In this document: piece after piece, positions 32,476 through 44,483 of the stretch
Layout: every line of letters begins with the position of its first letter
How positions within the stretch are numbered: position 1 is the stretch's first letter
Source of the DNA: Escarpia spicata
Taxonomy: Eukaryota; Annelida; Polychaeta; Sabellida; Siboglinidae
Reading direction: 5' to 3'
NCBI GenBank assembly: GCA_963995525.1
Contig: OZ023205.1
Span: 47,793,748-47,857,747, forward strand
Length of the DNA stretch: 64,000 nucleotides
Position numbers and translations under genes: made by a program
Notes under the pieces: model-generated
The model's database searches: none
What the model saw: the letters and a program-made list of their open reading frames with translations, nothing else
Told to the model about the DNA's origin: nothing

Positions 32476-33890
32476 ATAGAAGAGGCAGGTGAATGGGGGA
32501 TACACGACCGTGGAATAAAGGAGGCAGGTGAATGGGGGATACACCACCGTGGAATAGAGGAGGCAGGTGACTGGGGATACACGACCGTAGAATAGAGGAG
32601 GCAGGTGAGTGGGGGATACAAGACCCAGGAATAGAGGAGGCAGGTGAGTGGGGGATACACGACCGTGGAATTGAGGAGGCAGGTGAGTGGGGGATACACG
32701 ACCGTGGAATAGAGGAGGCAGATGAGTGGGGGATACACGACCGTGGAATAAAGGAGGCAGGTGAGTGGGGGATACACGACCCATGAATAGAGGAGGCAGG
32801 TGAGTGGGGGATACACGATCGTGGAATAGAGGAGGCAGGTGAGTGGGGGATGCACGACCGTGGAATAGAGGAGGCAGGTTAGCAGGTGAGTGGGGGATGC
32901 ACGACCGTGGAATAGAGGAGGCAGGTGAGTGGGGGATACACGACCGTGGAATAGAGGAGGCAGGTGAGTGGGGGATACACGACCGTGGAATAGAGGAGGC
33001 AGGTGAGTGGGGGATGCACGACCGTGGAATAGAGGAGGCAGGTGAGTGGGGGATACACGACCGTGGAATAGAGGAGGCAGGTGAGTGGGGGATGCACGAC
33101 CGTGGAATAGAGGAGGCAGGTGAGTGGGGGATACACGACCGTGGAATAGAGGTGGCAGGTGGGAGAGGGATGCACGACCGTGGAATAGAGGAGGCAGGTG
33201 AGTGGGGGATACACGACCGTGGAATAGAGGAGGCAGGTGGGAGGGGGATGCACGACCTTGGAATAGAGGAGGCAGGTGGGAGGGGGATACACGACCGTGG
33301 AATAGAGGAGGCAGGTGAGTGGGGGATACACGACCGTGGAATAGAGGAGGCAGGTGGGAGGGGGATACACGACCGTGGAATAGAGGAGGCAGGTGGGAGG
33401 GGGATACACGATCGTGGAATAGAGGAGGCAGGTGGGAGGGGGATACACGACCGTGGAATAGAGGAGGCAGGTGGGAGGGGGATACACGACCGTGGAATAG
33501 AGGAGGCAGATGGGAGGGGGATACACAACCGTGGAATAGAGAAGGCAGGTGGGAGGGAGATGCACGACCGTGGAATAGAGGAGGCAGGTGGGAGGGGGAT
33601 GCACGACCGTGGAATAGAGGAGGCAGGTGAGTGGGGGATACATAACCGTGGAATAGAGGAGGCAGGTGAGTGGGGGATGCACGACCGTGGAATAGAGGAG
33701 GCAGGTGAGTGGGGGATGCACGACCGTGGAATAGAGGAGGCAGGTGAGTGGGGGATGCACGACCGTGGAATAGAGGAGGCAGGTGGGACGGGGATGCACG
33801 ACCGTGGAATAGAGGAGGCAGGTGAGTGGGGGATGCACGACCGTGGAATAGAGGAGGCAGGTGGGAGAGGGATGCACGACCGTGGCCAGT
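32476..33890. repeat. 39-bp minisatellite, about 36 copies
   Basis: Unit: gaggcaggtgagtgggggat followed by acacgaccgtggaatagag. Two main variants alternate: gagtgggggat/gggagggggat and atacac/atgcac. As 39 is divisible by three, several frames stay open on both strands (GIEEAGEWGIHDR-type 13-residue repeats). I see no gene context and treat these as artefacts. Confidence 0.95.
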
Positions 33891-34081
33891 CCAGTCATTT
33901 TAGTTATTTCACGTTTACTTTGATTGCTAGTGCAGACGTTAATGCGTAAGTTACATTATGCTCTTTTTTACACAATGGTCGCTATGTTTGCTATGTGCGT
34001 AGTTATTTCCCCCCGGATACCTGGACACAAAATTCATTCGGATCGTTCTACCGATGCGACCGTGATGCGGTAAGAATAAGT

Positions 34082-34082
34082 C

Positions 34083-34162
<80 letters not shown>
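34082..34162. repeat. (CAGA)n tetranucleotide microsatellite
   Basis: About 20 perfect CAGA/GACA units. Confidence 0.96.
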
Positions 34163-34163
<1 letters not shown>

Positions 34164-34995
34164 CATACACACTGAGATTTATAGACTAGATGTAGACATT
34201 ATTGGCGGGGCAAAGCTTGATGAATGTAATGAGTTGATTGTTACGTACACCAACAACGACGTACTGGATATATCAACTGACCTATCCAGCACGTGACCTG
34301 TTGCCTGGGAAAAGACCCGTCAAGCCATAACAATACGGATGCCGCACACGTGGAGCGTTCGGACATTCTGTCGCATATAATGTTAACATTCTTGCAAAGT
34401 GTCTCTATATGACGAAAACATAGTTCGATAAAATTGTTTAAAAAAAATTGCTTACGGGAAAGTTTTTTTTTACCAGATATCATCCCGCACTAGTAAGAAA
34501 AAATACACATAATATTATAATGTATGTGAAAAAAATGTGTTGGAGTGGCAAAGAAAGCTTCATGGAAGTCATGCGCAGATCTTAATTGTGACGTATGCGA
34601 ACCGCGATGCAGCGGAACCATCAAGTGAATCTTCACATGACACCACTGCAGGAATTAACATTTAATGGTCTGCAGGAACAAGTTCAAGATAACAAATACT
34701 GTAATTGTGATAACTGCTCCCTTGCTTTGTCGCTTTGTTGCGGGTGTAAGCTAGTTCACGTTTATTTGATAACAGTAGTTCACACTTACGTTCACAGAAC
34801 CGGCCCTTCCACTCAGCATTGAAAATGCATTTGCCTCGCCCGCTTTGCTGGCAGGTATGCAGGTCGCGCCGTTCAGCATGCACGCGTAATGTACTAAATA
34901 ATAGAACAACGTTGCCTGTCATTAAACGTGTGATCATAAATCATACACTGTTAATCGGTCTTCATGAGTTTGTATCATATGCAAGATTGTTCTCT
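34163..34995. other. Non-coding stretch
   Basis: Short open frames only. No recognisable domain or splice-consistent exon was found. Confidence 0.4.
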
Positions 34996-34997
34996 CA

Positions 34998-35187
34998 AAA
35001 TAAAATAACACTTCAAACGTAGCCAATCTCCATAATGTAAAATAACACTTCAAACGTAGCCAATCTCCATAATGTAAAATAACACTTCAAACGTAGCCCA
35101 TCTCCATAATGTAAAATAACACTTCAAACGTAGCCTATCTCCATAATGTAAAATAACACTTCAAACGTAGCCTGTCTCCATAATGTA
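34998..35187. repeat. 37-bp tandem repeat, about five copies
   Basis: Unit caatctccataatgtaaaat followed by aacacttcaaacgtagc, with only one or two base changes between copies. There are no spacers, so it is not a CRISPR array. Confidence 0.92.
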
Positions 35188-35290
35188 AAATAAATAAATA
35201 CAAATAGATTCGGAAAAGGAAGTGTTTATTTGACCCACACATTAAACTGTACAGTTGTTATACAAGCGATAATCGACAGCTTAGTTATGA

Positions 35291-35345
35291 ACGGATAACT
35301 GAATGAATGAATGAATGAATGAATGAAATTTTATTCAACAACAAC
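35291..35345 (-). repeat. SINE/LINE tail with (GAAT)n
   Basis: TGAATGAATGAATG-type run, then TTTTATTCAACAACAAC: the reverse complement of the arrangement at 5627-5670. Confidence 0.45.
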
Positions 35346-35698
35346 ACCATAACACAATTGATCTATCCAGTACGTCGCAGTTTGCGAACGTCACAATAAA
35401 ATGTCTGCGTGTGACCTTCGTCAAGCTTTGCCTTTGCCAACAAATGACAGTTATATATGTGAATTACATTAAAATTACGCCATGACATCTGATATATCAA
35501 ATATCACCGCATACACTTGTCACTTTAACAAACATTGCCTGATGTTTTGTCATAAAGAAAATGTACAAGCATTTCAACAAAATATAGGACGGCATACACT
35601 AACTATCCACGTACTCGCATCCATTTTCACGATGACTTGACGGAACCTTTGCTAGGCAACAGGTCTCGTGATGGACAGGTCAACTGCACCGTATTGTG

Positions 35699-35784
<86 letters not shown>
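35699..35784. repeat. Perfect (CTG)n trinucleotide tract, about 28 units
   Basis: About 85 bp of uninterrupted CTG (CAG on the other strand). No exon structure is visible around it, so a polyglutamine or polyalanine protein is not supported. Confidence 0.95.
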
Positions 35785-35787
<3 letters not shown>

Positions 35788-36840
35788 AAGAGAGATAGCT
35801 GACTGAAGTCATGCGACTTATAAAGTGCTATGTCTTTCTCGAAGTTAACTAAATGAATGAAGTAACTTGTATCATTTAACAAATAATGCATGTGTTATTA
35901 AATATAAACATAATAAAAATACAGCATTGCTGTAGATATACTGAAAACAGGTGAGGGAGGCTAGTTCCAAGACGATTGTTCGTCGCTCATGTAGCAGCCA
36001 CCCCCAGTTTTTTTTCTCAGTAAAGTATGGTAGTATTACAGATTGTTTTGTGGTGTCAAGGCGGTAGTGTTAGTGATATTCATGGTGTTGACCACGGGGT
36101 AGTGTTGGAGATTTTTGCTGTGTCGATGGATATTATTAGATACATTTTTTGTGGTGCCGTTCAACATTTTTGCACCAGATTCAATTCAGTTTATTTCACG
36201 ATTTCTAATCAAGCACAACTAATTCCCTCCAGGTGGAACTAGTTCCCCAAGCAGAATTATTTTGTCACAGCTGGCGAGTTCGTACGCTTCATCGCATCTC
36301 AGTCTACGAGCTTGATACATGATACATTGCTTGGCAAAATTAGAGAAGTGTCAGAGTATCCGAGAAGTGGCACCACTAAAATCAGCGAATGTTATCACAC
36401 AAACATAAGGTGCAACAATAATTATACACCATTCAACATCAGTGGGTATATTTGCGGAGACATTGCCCCACTAAGGTTTAGCATGGAAAACTAACTAATG
36501 AGTGACAAAGACCGCGTTTTCAGAGATCCTAGATACGCCATTCGCCATTTTGTAAGTTTTTAAAGTGAGTTCGACGCCTTTAACAGCCGTTTCCTGGACA
36601 TATCCAACTATTTTAAAATGACAATTGTTTAGTATGGCAGGTCATAAATAAGGATTTCACCATGTAGCGTTTGCGGCGAGCGGTCGGCAGGGAAGCATAC
36701 GGGAACCCGTTCACTCACTCAGTCATACTAATGATAAGTCAGGTTATACGTTTTCACTGTTTATTATATGCGAAAAACCCTACCAATACAAAATCTAATA
36801 CACAATATATGGCTATGTCTGCTAAATACTATCCAGTTAT
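35785..36840. other. Non-coding stretch
   Basis: About 1 kb without a recognisable gene. Short open frames carry no domain. Confidence 0.4.
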
Positions 36841-36842
36841 AA

Positions 36843-37293
36843 ATGTCAGAACGATGGGTTCAGACGACGATATAATATATAATACAGATAAAATATTATT
36901 CTAAATGTCAGAACGATAGGTTCAGATGGCGGCGGCTTATACACAGCAACCAAATTATATATGTCAGAACGATGAGTTCAGACGGCGGCGACTTATACAC
37001 AGCAACCGAATTATAGATGTCAGAACGATGAGTTCAGACGGCGGCGGCTTATACACAGCAACCGAATTATAGATGTCAGAACGATGAGTTCAGACGGCGG
37101 CGGCTTATACACAGCAACCGAATTATATATGTCAGAACGATGAGTTCAGACGGCGGCGGCTTATACACAGCAACCGAATTATAGATGTCAGAACGATGAG
37201 TTCAGACGGCGGCGGCTTATACACAGCAACCGAATTATAGATGTCAGAACGATGAGTTCAGACGGCGGCGGCTTATACACAGCAACCGAGTTA
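36843..37293. repeat. 56-bp tandem repeat, about eight copies
   Basis: Unit atgtcagaacgatgagttca, then gacggcggcggcttatacac, then agcaaccgaattatag. Copies start near 36849, 36905, 36961, 37017 and every 56 bp after. The first copy is diverged and the inner ones are nearly identical. Confidence 0.93.
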
Positions 37294-38700
37294 CTCACCG
37301 AGTCTGATTTTCACGGGTGAACTGCGGTAGTCGTTTAGTACTTTTCGTAAGGCGCTCGGTGACAGTACTCCACGAGAAACGTTCCACCGACAGTATGCCC
37401 CAGTAGTCGCCAGCTACGTACATCACTGGCCTGTGTTACACAGCTCCAGCATGCATCTTCGGGCCTGTTCTAACAAAGAGCTCCCTCGAAGTGTCTGGCT
37501 GCATCCCCCAATAGTCAGCCCTGATTCTCATTAAAGCCCTCCTTACATACAGCTAAATCTGTAGCCTTGGGACTGATGCTGACCCTTGATTATGTCATTT
37601 CCAAAGTATATGGGTCTCTAGAAGTCTTGGCAGGGTGCCAGTGAACTTACATTTACCTTCTGAACAAACGCCCTCTGTATATGGCTCTTGCCTCCCCCAA
37701 ACCAGATGGCCTCAAATGTAAACAAATCCCCCACCCCATTTGCATATAAATTGGCTGTCCAGAGCACTATAACATTCAGTACTTAAGACTATTTATACTA
37801 AGTGTGTTATCATATAACATTTTCTACAACCAAAATAAAACAGCAAGTTTGCATGTCTTTGCAAATTCAACTTCAAATCGAACGGCACTATTCTTACGTA
37901 CCTGTACACCGCACACTGACCCTGTAGTAGACAAAAAGGCCATATGCCGAAGACCACACGTCAATATCTCTAGCGGTTGCCATTCTGCGGCGGATTATTG
38001 AAAACACGGGTAAACGACGAGAGTACCTACGACTCTCTTCAGTCCGCAGAATACCCAACTTCACAAGCACATCAGTCTGTGTCGGGTACCGTTTCATCTG
38101 TCGCGACTGCAGCCCAGCCAAACGTATTCGAGGCTGTAGTCAGGATTCGTTCATCGGGCGCGCTCAGAAGCAACATGACGTCAATTACACCGCCGGTAGT
38201 CCCGACTACTCAGGCGCTGTGAGGGGCAGCACATTTTCGCTCCTCACTACGGCCTAGCATATTAAGACCCTGCCAATGTTACCGGTAGGTGGCTTTACCC
38301 CAAATTCGGGTAGATACGATGATTGGCTCTCAGGCCAACTATGAAATAACAAATTAAATACGGATACATTTCTTATCAGATAGTACTATAGTATAATAAC
38401 TGTTCAACATTAAACTTATATGGAAACATGTCACACCCAAAATAAACCGACATGAAATTGTTTGCAGTTTAGTGCATTTTAAGCACATGCATACTCACTA
38501 GGTAGCGGCTCTCGTGGCTGTCAACTATTCCGTATTGACGTCCTTTGCTTATGCTCAAGCAGAAACAAAAGACTAAGTGTGAATAAGCATTATATAAATA
38601 CCAAACAAGGACAAACTTAACTAAACAAGGTGCAATCGATGTCGCGGGCAACGGTCGGACTGCTAACTAATATATGTAGTCGCCAAAGTACAGCCAAAAC
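37294..38700. other. Non-coding or unrecognised stretch
   Basis: A Ser/Thr-rich + frame at 37977-38222 (SQAHQSVSGTVSSVATAAQ) and an overlapping - frame at 38121-37900, ending at a donor-like cag/gtacgt, could be exons on either strand. Nothing identifies them. AATAAA occurs near 38440. Confidence 0.3.
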
Positions 38701-38704
38701 GTTT

Positions 38705-38775
38705 TGATCTTGGTGGCTAAGGCGGTAGCGTGTCGATCAACTATGTTTTAGGGTTTTCGGTTCAAATCCCGCGAA
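38705..38775 (+). mobile_element. tRNA-derived SINE head or tRNA pseudogene
   Basis: An A box TGGCTAAGGCGG and a B box GGTTCAAATCC lie about 33 bp apart, in the arrangement of an internal RNA polymerase III promoter. The flanks do not pair into a clean acceptor stem, so a SINE head is more likely than a working tRNA gene. Confidence 0.5.
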
Positions 38776-39280
38776 AGCGAACAAACGACCATTCCACCCT
38801 ACAGTGAATATATCATGATCCACGAATCTTACGCTACAAATTTTAGTATTATAGTATACATAACTACAAACAATCATGATTGAAGCCTAATGATTGGGTG
38901 TCTAATTAGGTGATAGAAAACGAAAATCCTCAACAAATTCGCCAGGAGGACGAGGTCGCCGCCTCGAAAAGATTTCGACACCGTGTATAGCCTCGAGTTG
39001 GGCTAAAGTTCAAAGCCGTGACATGCCAACAACGAAGCGAATACTAAGATGATGGTTATACACTACTGCTGTTACATATAGCGTGGCTGCTGACACATTC
39101 TTAGTGATCCTGGCTTCAGTCAGAACATCAGGTCATCTAGAGCAGATCTACCATGGTGGCCCACACAAAGCCAGTTCAATGTGCATGCCTCCTAGCATCA
39201 CGACAAACTTGTTTTCGCCGAGAGAGTTTATGGGAATGTCAATTGATTTTCCCTGGCGATGTCTTAAATTGGTTGATCTA
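38776..39280. other. Non-coding stretch
   Basis: Nothing recognised apart from possible SINE body sequence directly after the pol III boxes. Confidence 0.35.
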
Positions 39281-39385
39281 CCACCAACAGCGGGATGTGT
39301 TGATCTACCACCAGCAGCGGGACGTGTTGATCCACCACCAGCAGCGGGACGTGTTGATCCACCACCAGCAGCGGGACGTGTTGCG
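39281..39385. repeat. 27-bp tandem repeat, about four copies
   Basis: Unit gttgatccaccaccagcagc followed by gggacgt. It is open in both strands because 27 is a multiple of three (VDLPPAAGR or VDQHVPLLV). No gene context is seen. Confidence 0.9.
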
Positions 39386-40090
39386 GGTTGGGGTGCTTGG
39401 TATACTGTCTTGTTAGAATCATGTCTAGAACAGCTGCTTTGTTGTGGAAAATGGACGAGTGGGCTTCAATGTATTTTACTGATCTTCCAAAAAATATATA
39501 ATTGAGAATCATGGTACGAAGAGCACATGACCAGAATAACTACTTCCGTTGCTGTCCACGAAGCTCCAGGTGTACATTATTTATAAATTCTACTCCATCC
39601 TTCTTCTCTTCATAGACCTAACTCGTTGACAATGGTCCCTTTTGCAGGTTGTTGAGTGGAGAGCTTCTGACACTGTTGGAATGGACTCGCATGAGTGAGG
39701 AAGGATGGACCTACACGTACATAATCGTCCAAATTGGGAACCAATTTTAAGCGATTCTTGTGCGCTGTGAAATTAACTATGTAAGAGGAGGCTCACATTT
39801 CATGTTCATAGGAAGGGAAGACATATTCAGCATTGCAACCTGACTCACAGAGAGGATATGTGTACAATGTTGTCTGCAGTCGATGAATTTTTAATGAGAA
39901 ACAAAATAAATGACATGATTTAATAGGTTTTCTTAAATAACATCACTATATCTGCCTTAACGCACAAACTGCAACTCACATAAAAGTTCTTTCACTTCTT
40001 TCACTATTTTGAATCCACAGATACATTACACTTTGATATATAATTAATGATTAAAAAATTAGGCCCGGTTCACGTTGTACTCTTAGAAAT
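39386..40090. other. Non-coding stretch
   Basis: About 700 bp without a recognisable gene. Confidence 0.4.
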
Positions 40091-40640
40091 ACACCATGAT
40101 ACACATTGAAATGGAAAATAAGTCACTTTCTCCTATATGCTATCAATTATATTATTTTATTAAGAAGGAACATGGTGTTTCTTCTGCAATTTAATCTAGG
40201 TTAGGCGATGTTTATTTCTATATTGATTGGTTATGGGAGGAAACAGTGAGGGAAATTAGCACCAGGATGACAAGATTGTATGGTTTTTCGCAAATAACGA
40301 TCAATATGGTTGTTTACGAACAAAATTCAAAATCTAATAGGTGCTACTCCTCATTTCGAATTTCTAGATACATCATACGTTGACGTAGGATGAATGGTTA
40401 ATAAATTAATATATTGCTCTGACATGCTAGCAATCAAAATGCAAAATTAGTTACTTTCTCCCATATAGTATACATTATTTTGGCTTGGCAGACGTTTGGG
40501 GTTTCTGGCTATTTAGTCTAGGTTAGGCGATGTTTATAGTTAAATTGATTGGATAAGAATGGAAATAGTTAGGAAAATTATCGTGAAAATTACATGATTT
40601 TACGTTTTTTCGCTAATAACTTCAAAATGGCTGCCCCCAC
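40090..40640. repeat. Diverged tandem duplication, period about 325 bp
   Basis: The blocks agtcactttctcctatat, tctaggttaggcgatgttta, attgattgg and tttttcgcaaataac recur in the same order in the second copy (from about 40428). Divergence is high. Confidence 0.55.
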
Positions 40641-40734
40641 GCAAAAAAATGCATAAAAGTTGCTAAACCAGATCATCACACTGTTAGAAACCTATCTGAA
40701 CACCACGTACTTAAATTAAGACGGGGTGTTCTAG

Positions 40735-41250
40735 AAACAGAATAAGGGAGCAGCCATGGAGTCTCTAGTATCCCCGGTAGTGGCGTTACAAAAACGAATG
40801 CCCCATTCACAGTGTTACAAGAGAATGAAGTAGAGCGGTTCACACACAATCTGAACTCAATGGACAAGAACATCAAGTTCACGGTAGAACCGGAACAAGG
40901 CACTGGCTCTTCTAGACACGTGTATATGTCTGAAGAACAACCAAGGTAAAGGTGTATCAAAGGGAAACCCACACAGACCAGTATTTGGACTGAGACTCTA
41001 ATCACCACTTAGAGCACAAACGATCAGTAGTGAGATGCTACAAAGAGCAGAAAGCCTAGTAACTATAGACGAGGATAAGACCAAAGAGGAGGAGCAAGTA
41101 CTGAAAGCGAACGGCTACAAACCTTGAATGTTTAACATCACTTAATCATAAACACAGAAGGAGAACATCACAGAAACCAGTAGAAGGCAACACGCCATAG
41201 GCTTGCCCTATACACCAGTAAGCTGTCACAACAACTGGAAAGGATGTTCA
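40735..41250 (+). mobile_element. Penelope-like element (PLE) reverse transcriptase fragment
   Basis: Pieces in several frames match the PLE RT: GAAMESLVSPVVA (usual MGSPLSPVVA), FTHNLNSMDKNIKFTVEPE, ETHTDQYLD with DSNHHLEHKRSVVR, then KEEEQVLKANGY and LPYTPVS. Order and spacing fit the palm-thumb end of the RT. Many stops and shifts are present, no GIY-YIG nuclease was recognised, and the copy is a relic. Confidence 0.72.
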
Positions 41251-41284
41251 AGTCCTATGATATACCTGTGTACCAAAAACCTAT

Positions 41285-41345
41285 CAATATCCTGTGGTCA
41301 CTGCTGTGGACTGAATACTGTGCTATATAATAACTTACCTTTTAT
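41285..41345 (+). repeat. Retroposon 3'-end module
   Basis: Shares GGACTGAATACTGTGCTATA and the following taacttacctttta with 3136-3197. Confidence 0.5.
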
Positions 41346-42200
41346 CTTTTTACTAGCCATTATTTCCCAACGTAACTCAATGCTCAGTGCTTACAGTATG
41401 TATGACTTGATGAGATATGGCGAGAGAACATCAATGTCTTGGTTCATCGGCGGCAGGTCTGGGGTTAGACCACAATATATTTTACATGCCCAGGCGGTCA
41501 TTATAACGTTTCCTTCATTTCCTGCAAACTTTCTCTAACAATCTTCTTGGAAATTTCACAGCATATTTAACCTCCATTGACACAAATGCTGTGTAACATT
41601 CGTGCTCATACCTCGTTTTTTTAAAATAAAAATCCACCCAAACCTAATACACCTCAATTTTGCCACAATCTGATGACGGATTTTGAAATATTGGTGCGTT
41701 CATCCAAATAGCCACTGTGCGAATACGCGAGCGACTAGCGCGTATTCATTGCATTCAGTATTCACTAGACCAAAATGTCCCATGTAAAAGTGCTAAAAAA
41801 AAATCACTTACACTAAAATGCTATTTTCAAGGGCATTCTTTCATTGGATGCACACGGGCTTTCATGGCGGACGAATCCTTAAAATGGTCATACGCCGTCT
41901 GCATCGGTGGTCATGGCAAACTCTATGCACAAAACGCAGCCACTGTACTGTTAAAAATAAATTTCAGATATTGGAAGTTATAGAAGAAGAGTTAACAATA
42001 ATGCGAATTATACGATAATTTGTTTATCCTATTTGGCTATAGGTGGTAAGGAATGTTCAAGCCATAGCGCCGGTGGGAAACATATCAAAGGTGAGAAGTA
42101 CATCGTGTTATAAGGACTGATACCCCGAGGGTTTATCATCCGAGAGGTGATGGATGGATAAAACAAACAATTATTATCGCCGCCTAAACGGTTAATCATT
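41346..42200. other. Non-coding stretch
   Basis: Nothing recognised. Short open frames only. Confidence 0.4.
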
Positions 42201-42204
42201 TATT

Positions 42205-43215
42205 AACGATTTTACTTGAAATATCTCGTGTCACGCCTTTTGTTGTAAAGTGTGCGAGACACGTTAGCAACAATCATTAGTATTAGCATGCTGCGCTGAT
42301 TCGGGAGCAGCGTTCTGCGTCGACGACCGAACAACAGCTGTACGGGGGACGCATTGTGACCTTCACGCACAGTGTTTCTACAGTTCAGCACCGCCATTTG
42401 GACGTCGTAGCCATCTTCCATCACGTTCTTCACGAGGTTTTTTTACCGTCCCTATTGCACCTTCTACCATCCATTGCTCAGGGGTATATTGTACTACACG
42501 TGATTTGTTCAGAACTCGGCACAATAAAACTGGGGTCCGTTATCCGACATCACCACTTCTGGTACTCCATGACGCGCAAACTGTGATCTCATTGCATCGA
42601 TCACACTCTTCGTGCGCGTAGTCGAACTGAGCATCATCAGCTCGAAGAAGTTGGAGTAATAGTCAACTAATAGTAGATAGTGCTGTCCCTGCAGCTCGAT
42701 GAAATCAGCACCAACTTTTGCCCAAGGCCTGCCTGGGACATCGTGAGGCATCATGGACTCTTGACACTTTTCTGGTCTGTTGCACTACACTGACCGACGT
42801 ACGTCAGTGATCTCCTGGTTCATCAACGGCCAGTACACTGCATCTTTGGCTAGGCGTATACAGGCCTGTATACCCTGATGCGAACGGTGTACTGTGGCGA
42901 TGATGTTCTTGCGAAGACTGGTCGGCACTACGTTCATGTCATACATTGTAATATTCTTGAATATCCAGATCACTCCCCGACTTCTATGCAGGACAGCCTT
43001 TCATTGTCACATGCATCAGCTTCTGGAGAGCTCAGTCACTGGCAGTGGCTGCTCACAGCTCATCCTGCCGTCTTGGAGACACTGACAGTCCTTTTGTTAT
43101 GACAATCATTTTGATTGCAACTGCGTGAACGTCTTGGTTCAACCGGAAGGTATGCACGGCTCAGCGTGTCTTGCGATGTACATATCTGACCCACGCGTGT
43201 ATGTCACATCCAGTC
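42205..43215 (-). pseudogene. Degenerate gypsy integrase (3' half of the split element)
   Basis: Minus-strand pieces: NIIATVHRSHQGIQACIRLA with AVYWPLMNQEI (zinc region), WAKVGADFIELQGQHYLLLV, RHGVPEVVMSDNGPQF (second catalytic Asp) and an integrase C-terminal KNVMEDGYDVQMAVLNCRNT. At its upstream end the RNase H tail (DVTYTRGSDMYIA) abuts the LINE at 43216. The rest of this element continues at 46861-49080. Confidence 0.82.
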
Positions 43216-43877
43216 TATACAATACAATACAATACAATACAATACAATATTCTGTCTGTTGGGTTACAGAAAATTTCCTTTAGGCTTGTTCATATAAAAT
43301 CCTACATATATATGTATACAAGGTTAAGATAAGTACTAAGAGCGAGGTTATCACGTAATATTCATATCACATGCACAAAAGGATAAAGTGATAGATCATA
43401 TGCTCATAGATAAGTAAACCACAATAAATAAGTAAATAAGTAACAGGTAAACAAGTAAACCACAGGAGGAGATTGTACTGTAAACAATCAGGCTAATACA
43501 TGGGGTCAGAGTAAATACATTGTAAAATAGTAAACATTATAAAATGGTAAGTATACTATCACAGATTGTAATTATTCAATTAAACACATATATATATTGC
43601 AATAGATTATTTTGAAGTCATAGTCATGCCTAAAATTGGTAAGATTCATTTATACACACACACACCAAAAAAAAAATAATAATAATCAAATAAAATATAA
43701 AAAAGAAAAAGAAAAAAAGAGTGGCGTTACCATGAGTAGACATCTGGCGCCGGCATTACAAGTTAAAAACAAAACCAGAACTGTGGAGCCACGACATATA
43801 CACTGCAGGACACTAAGGCACAATATAATGACATAAAAAAAAACTAAATGCAAACACAATACTGCTACAGAATACAT

Positions 43878-44483
43878 TCACTTACAGTTGAGGATGGACA
43901 CTGCTGTTGGTATAAAGGATTTTTTGAAGAAATTCTTCCGAGCAAGGGGCATCTTATATCGTCGGCCTGACGGAAGCTGCTGGAACTGGCCAAAAAGAGG
44001 ATGGGTGGGGTCGCAAACAATAGTATTAACTTTCCTTCTGACAGCGCCACTGTACAAGTCATCTAGCGAGTACTGCCCTGACCCAATAATTTTTCCTGCA
44101 ACTTTGACAATGCGTGACAGCTTACCTTTGTCATTCATGTTCAGATTACCAAACCATACAACACCATTGAAGGTCAGAACACTCTCTATTAAACTCCTAT
44201 ACACCATTTCCAAGATTTCTTGGTTCACATCAAAAGATCTCAATTTCCTTAGAAGGTAGAGGCGCTGGTTTGCCTTTTTTACAATGTGATCAGTGTTATC
44301 AGTGAAAGACAGCTTGTTGTCATAAAAAGTGCCAAGATATTTAAAATTGGACACAACTTCAACAGGTTCATTACTAATCTTGGCAGGGGCAAAAACATCA
44401 GAGACTTTCCTGTTGTCGATTAGAAGTTCTTTCGTTTTGCCAACGTTAAGGTGAGGAAAGCTGTCAGCGCACCATTTCTCCAA
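43878..44483 (-). pseudogene. LINE RT thumb and C-terminus
   Basis: Carries LNVGKTKELLIDNR and SNFKYLGTFYDNKLSF, the usual post-RT blocks, through to a stop at 43878. It overlaps the end of the main RT frame in another frame. Confidence 0.87.

Noticed and set aside
32463..33949. Long open frames of 13-residue repeats on both strands (up to about 368 codons)
   Set aside because: The 39-bp unit is a multiple of three, so frames stay open on both strands. No splice sites, no start context and no known repeat protein match.
34998..35187. CRISPR-like direct repeats
   Set aside because: Repeats are contiguous without unique spacers, in a eukaryotic intron-rich setting. A plain tandem repeat.
35627..35891. 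Polyalanine or polyserine protein from the CTG tract
   Set aside because: No exon boundaries or conserved flanking residues were found.
37977..38222. Ser/Thr-rich plus-strand frame as a C-terminal exon
   Set aside because: No domain, no clear acceptor, and a competing frame on the other strand. Too weak to call.
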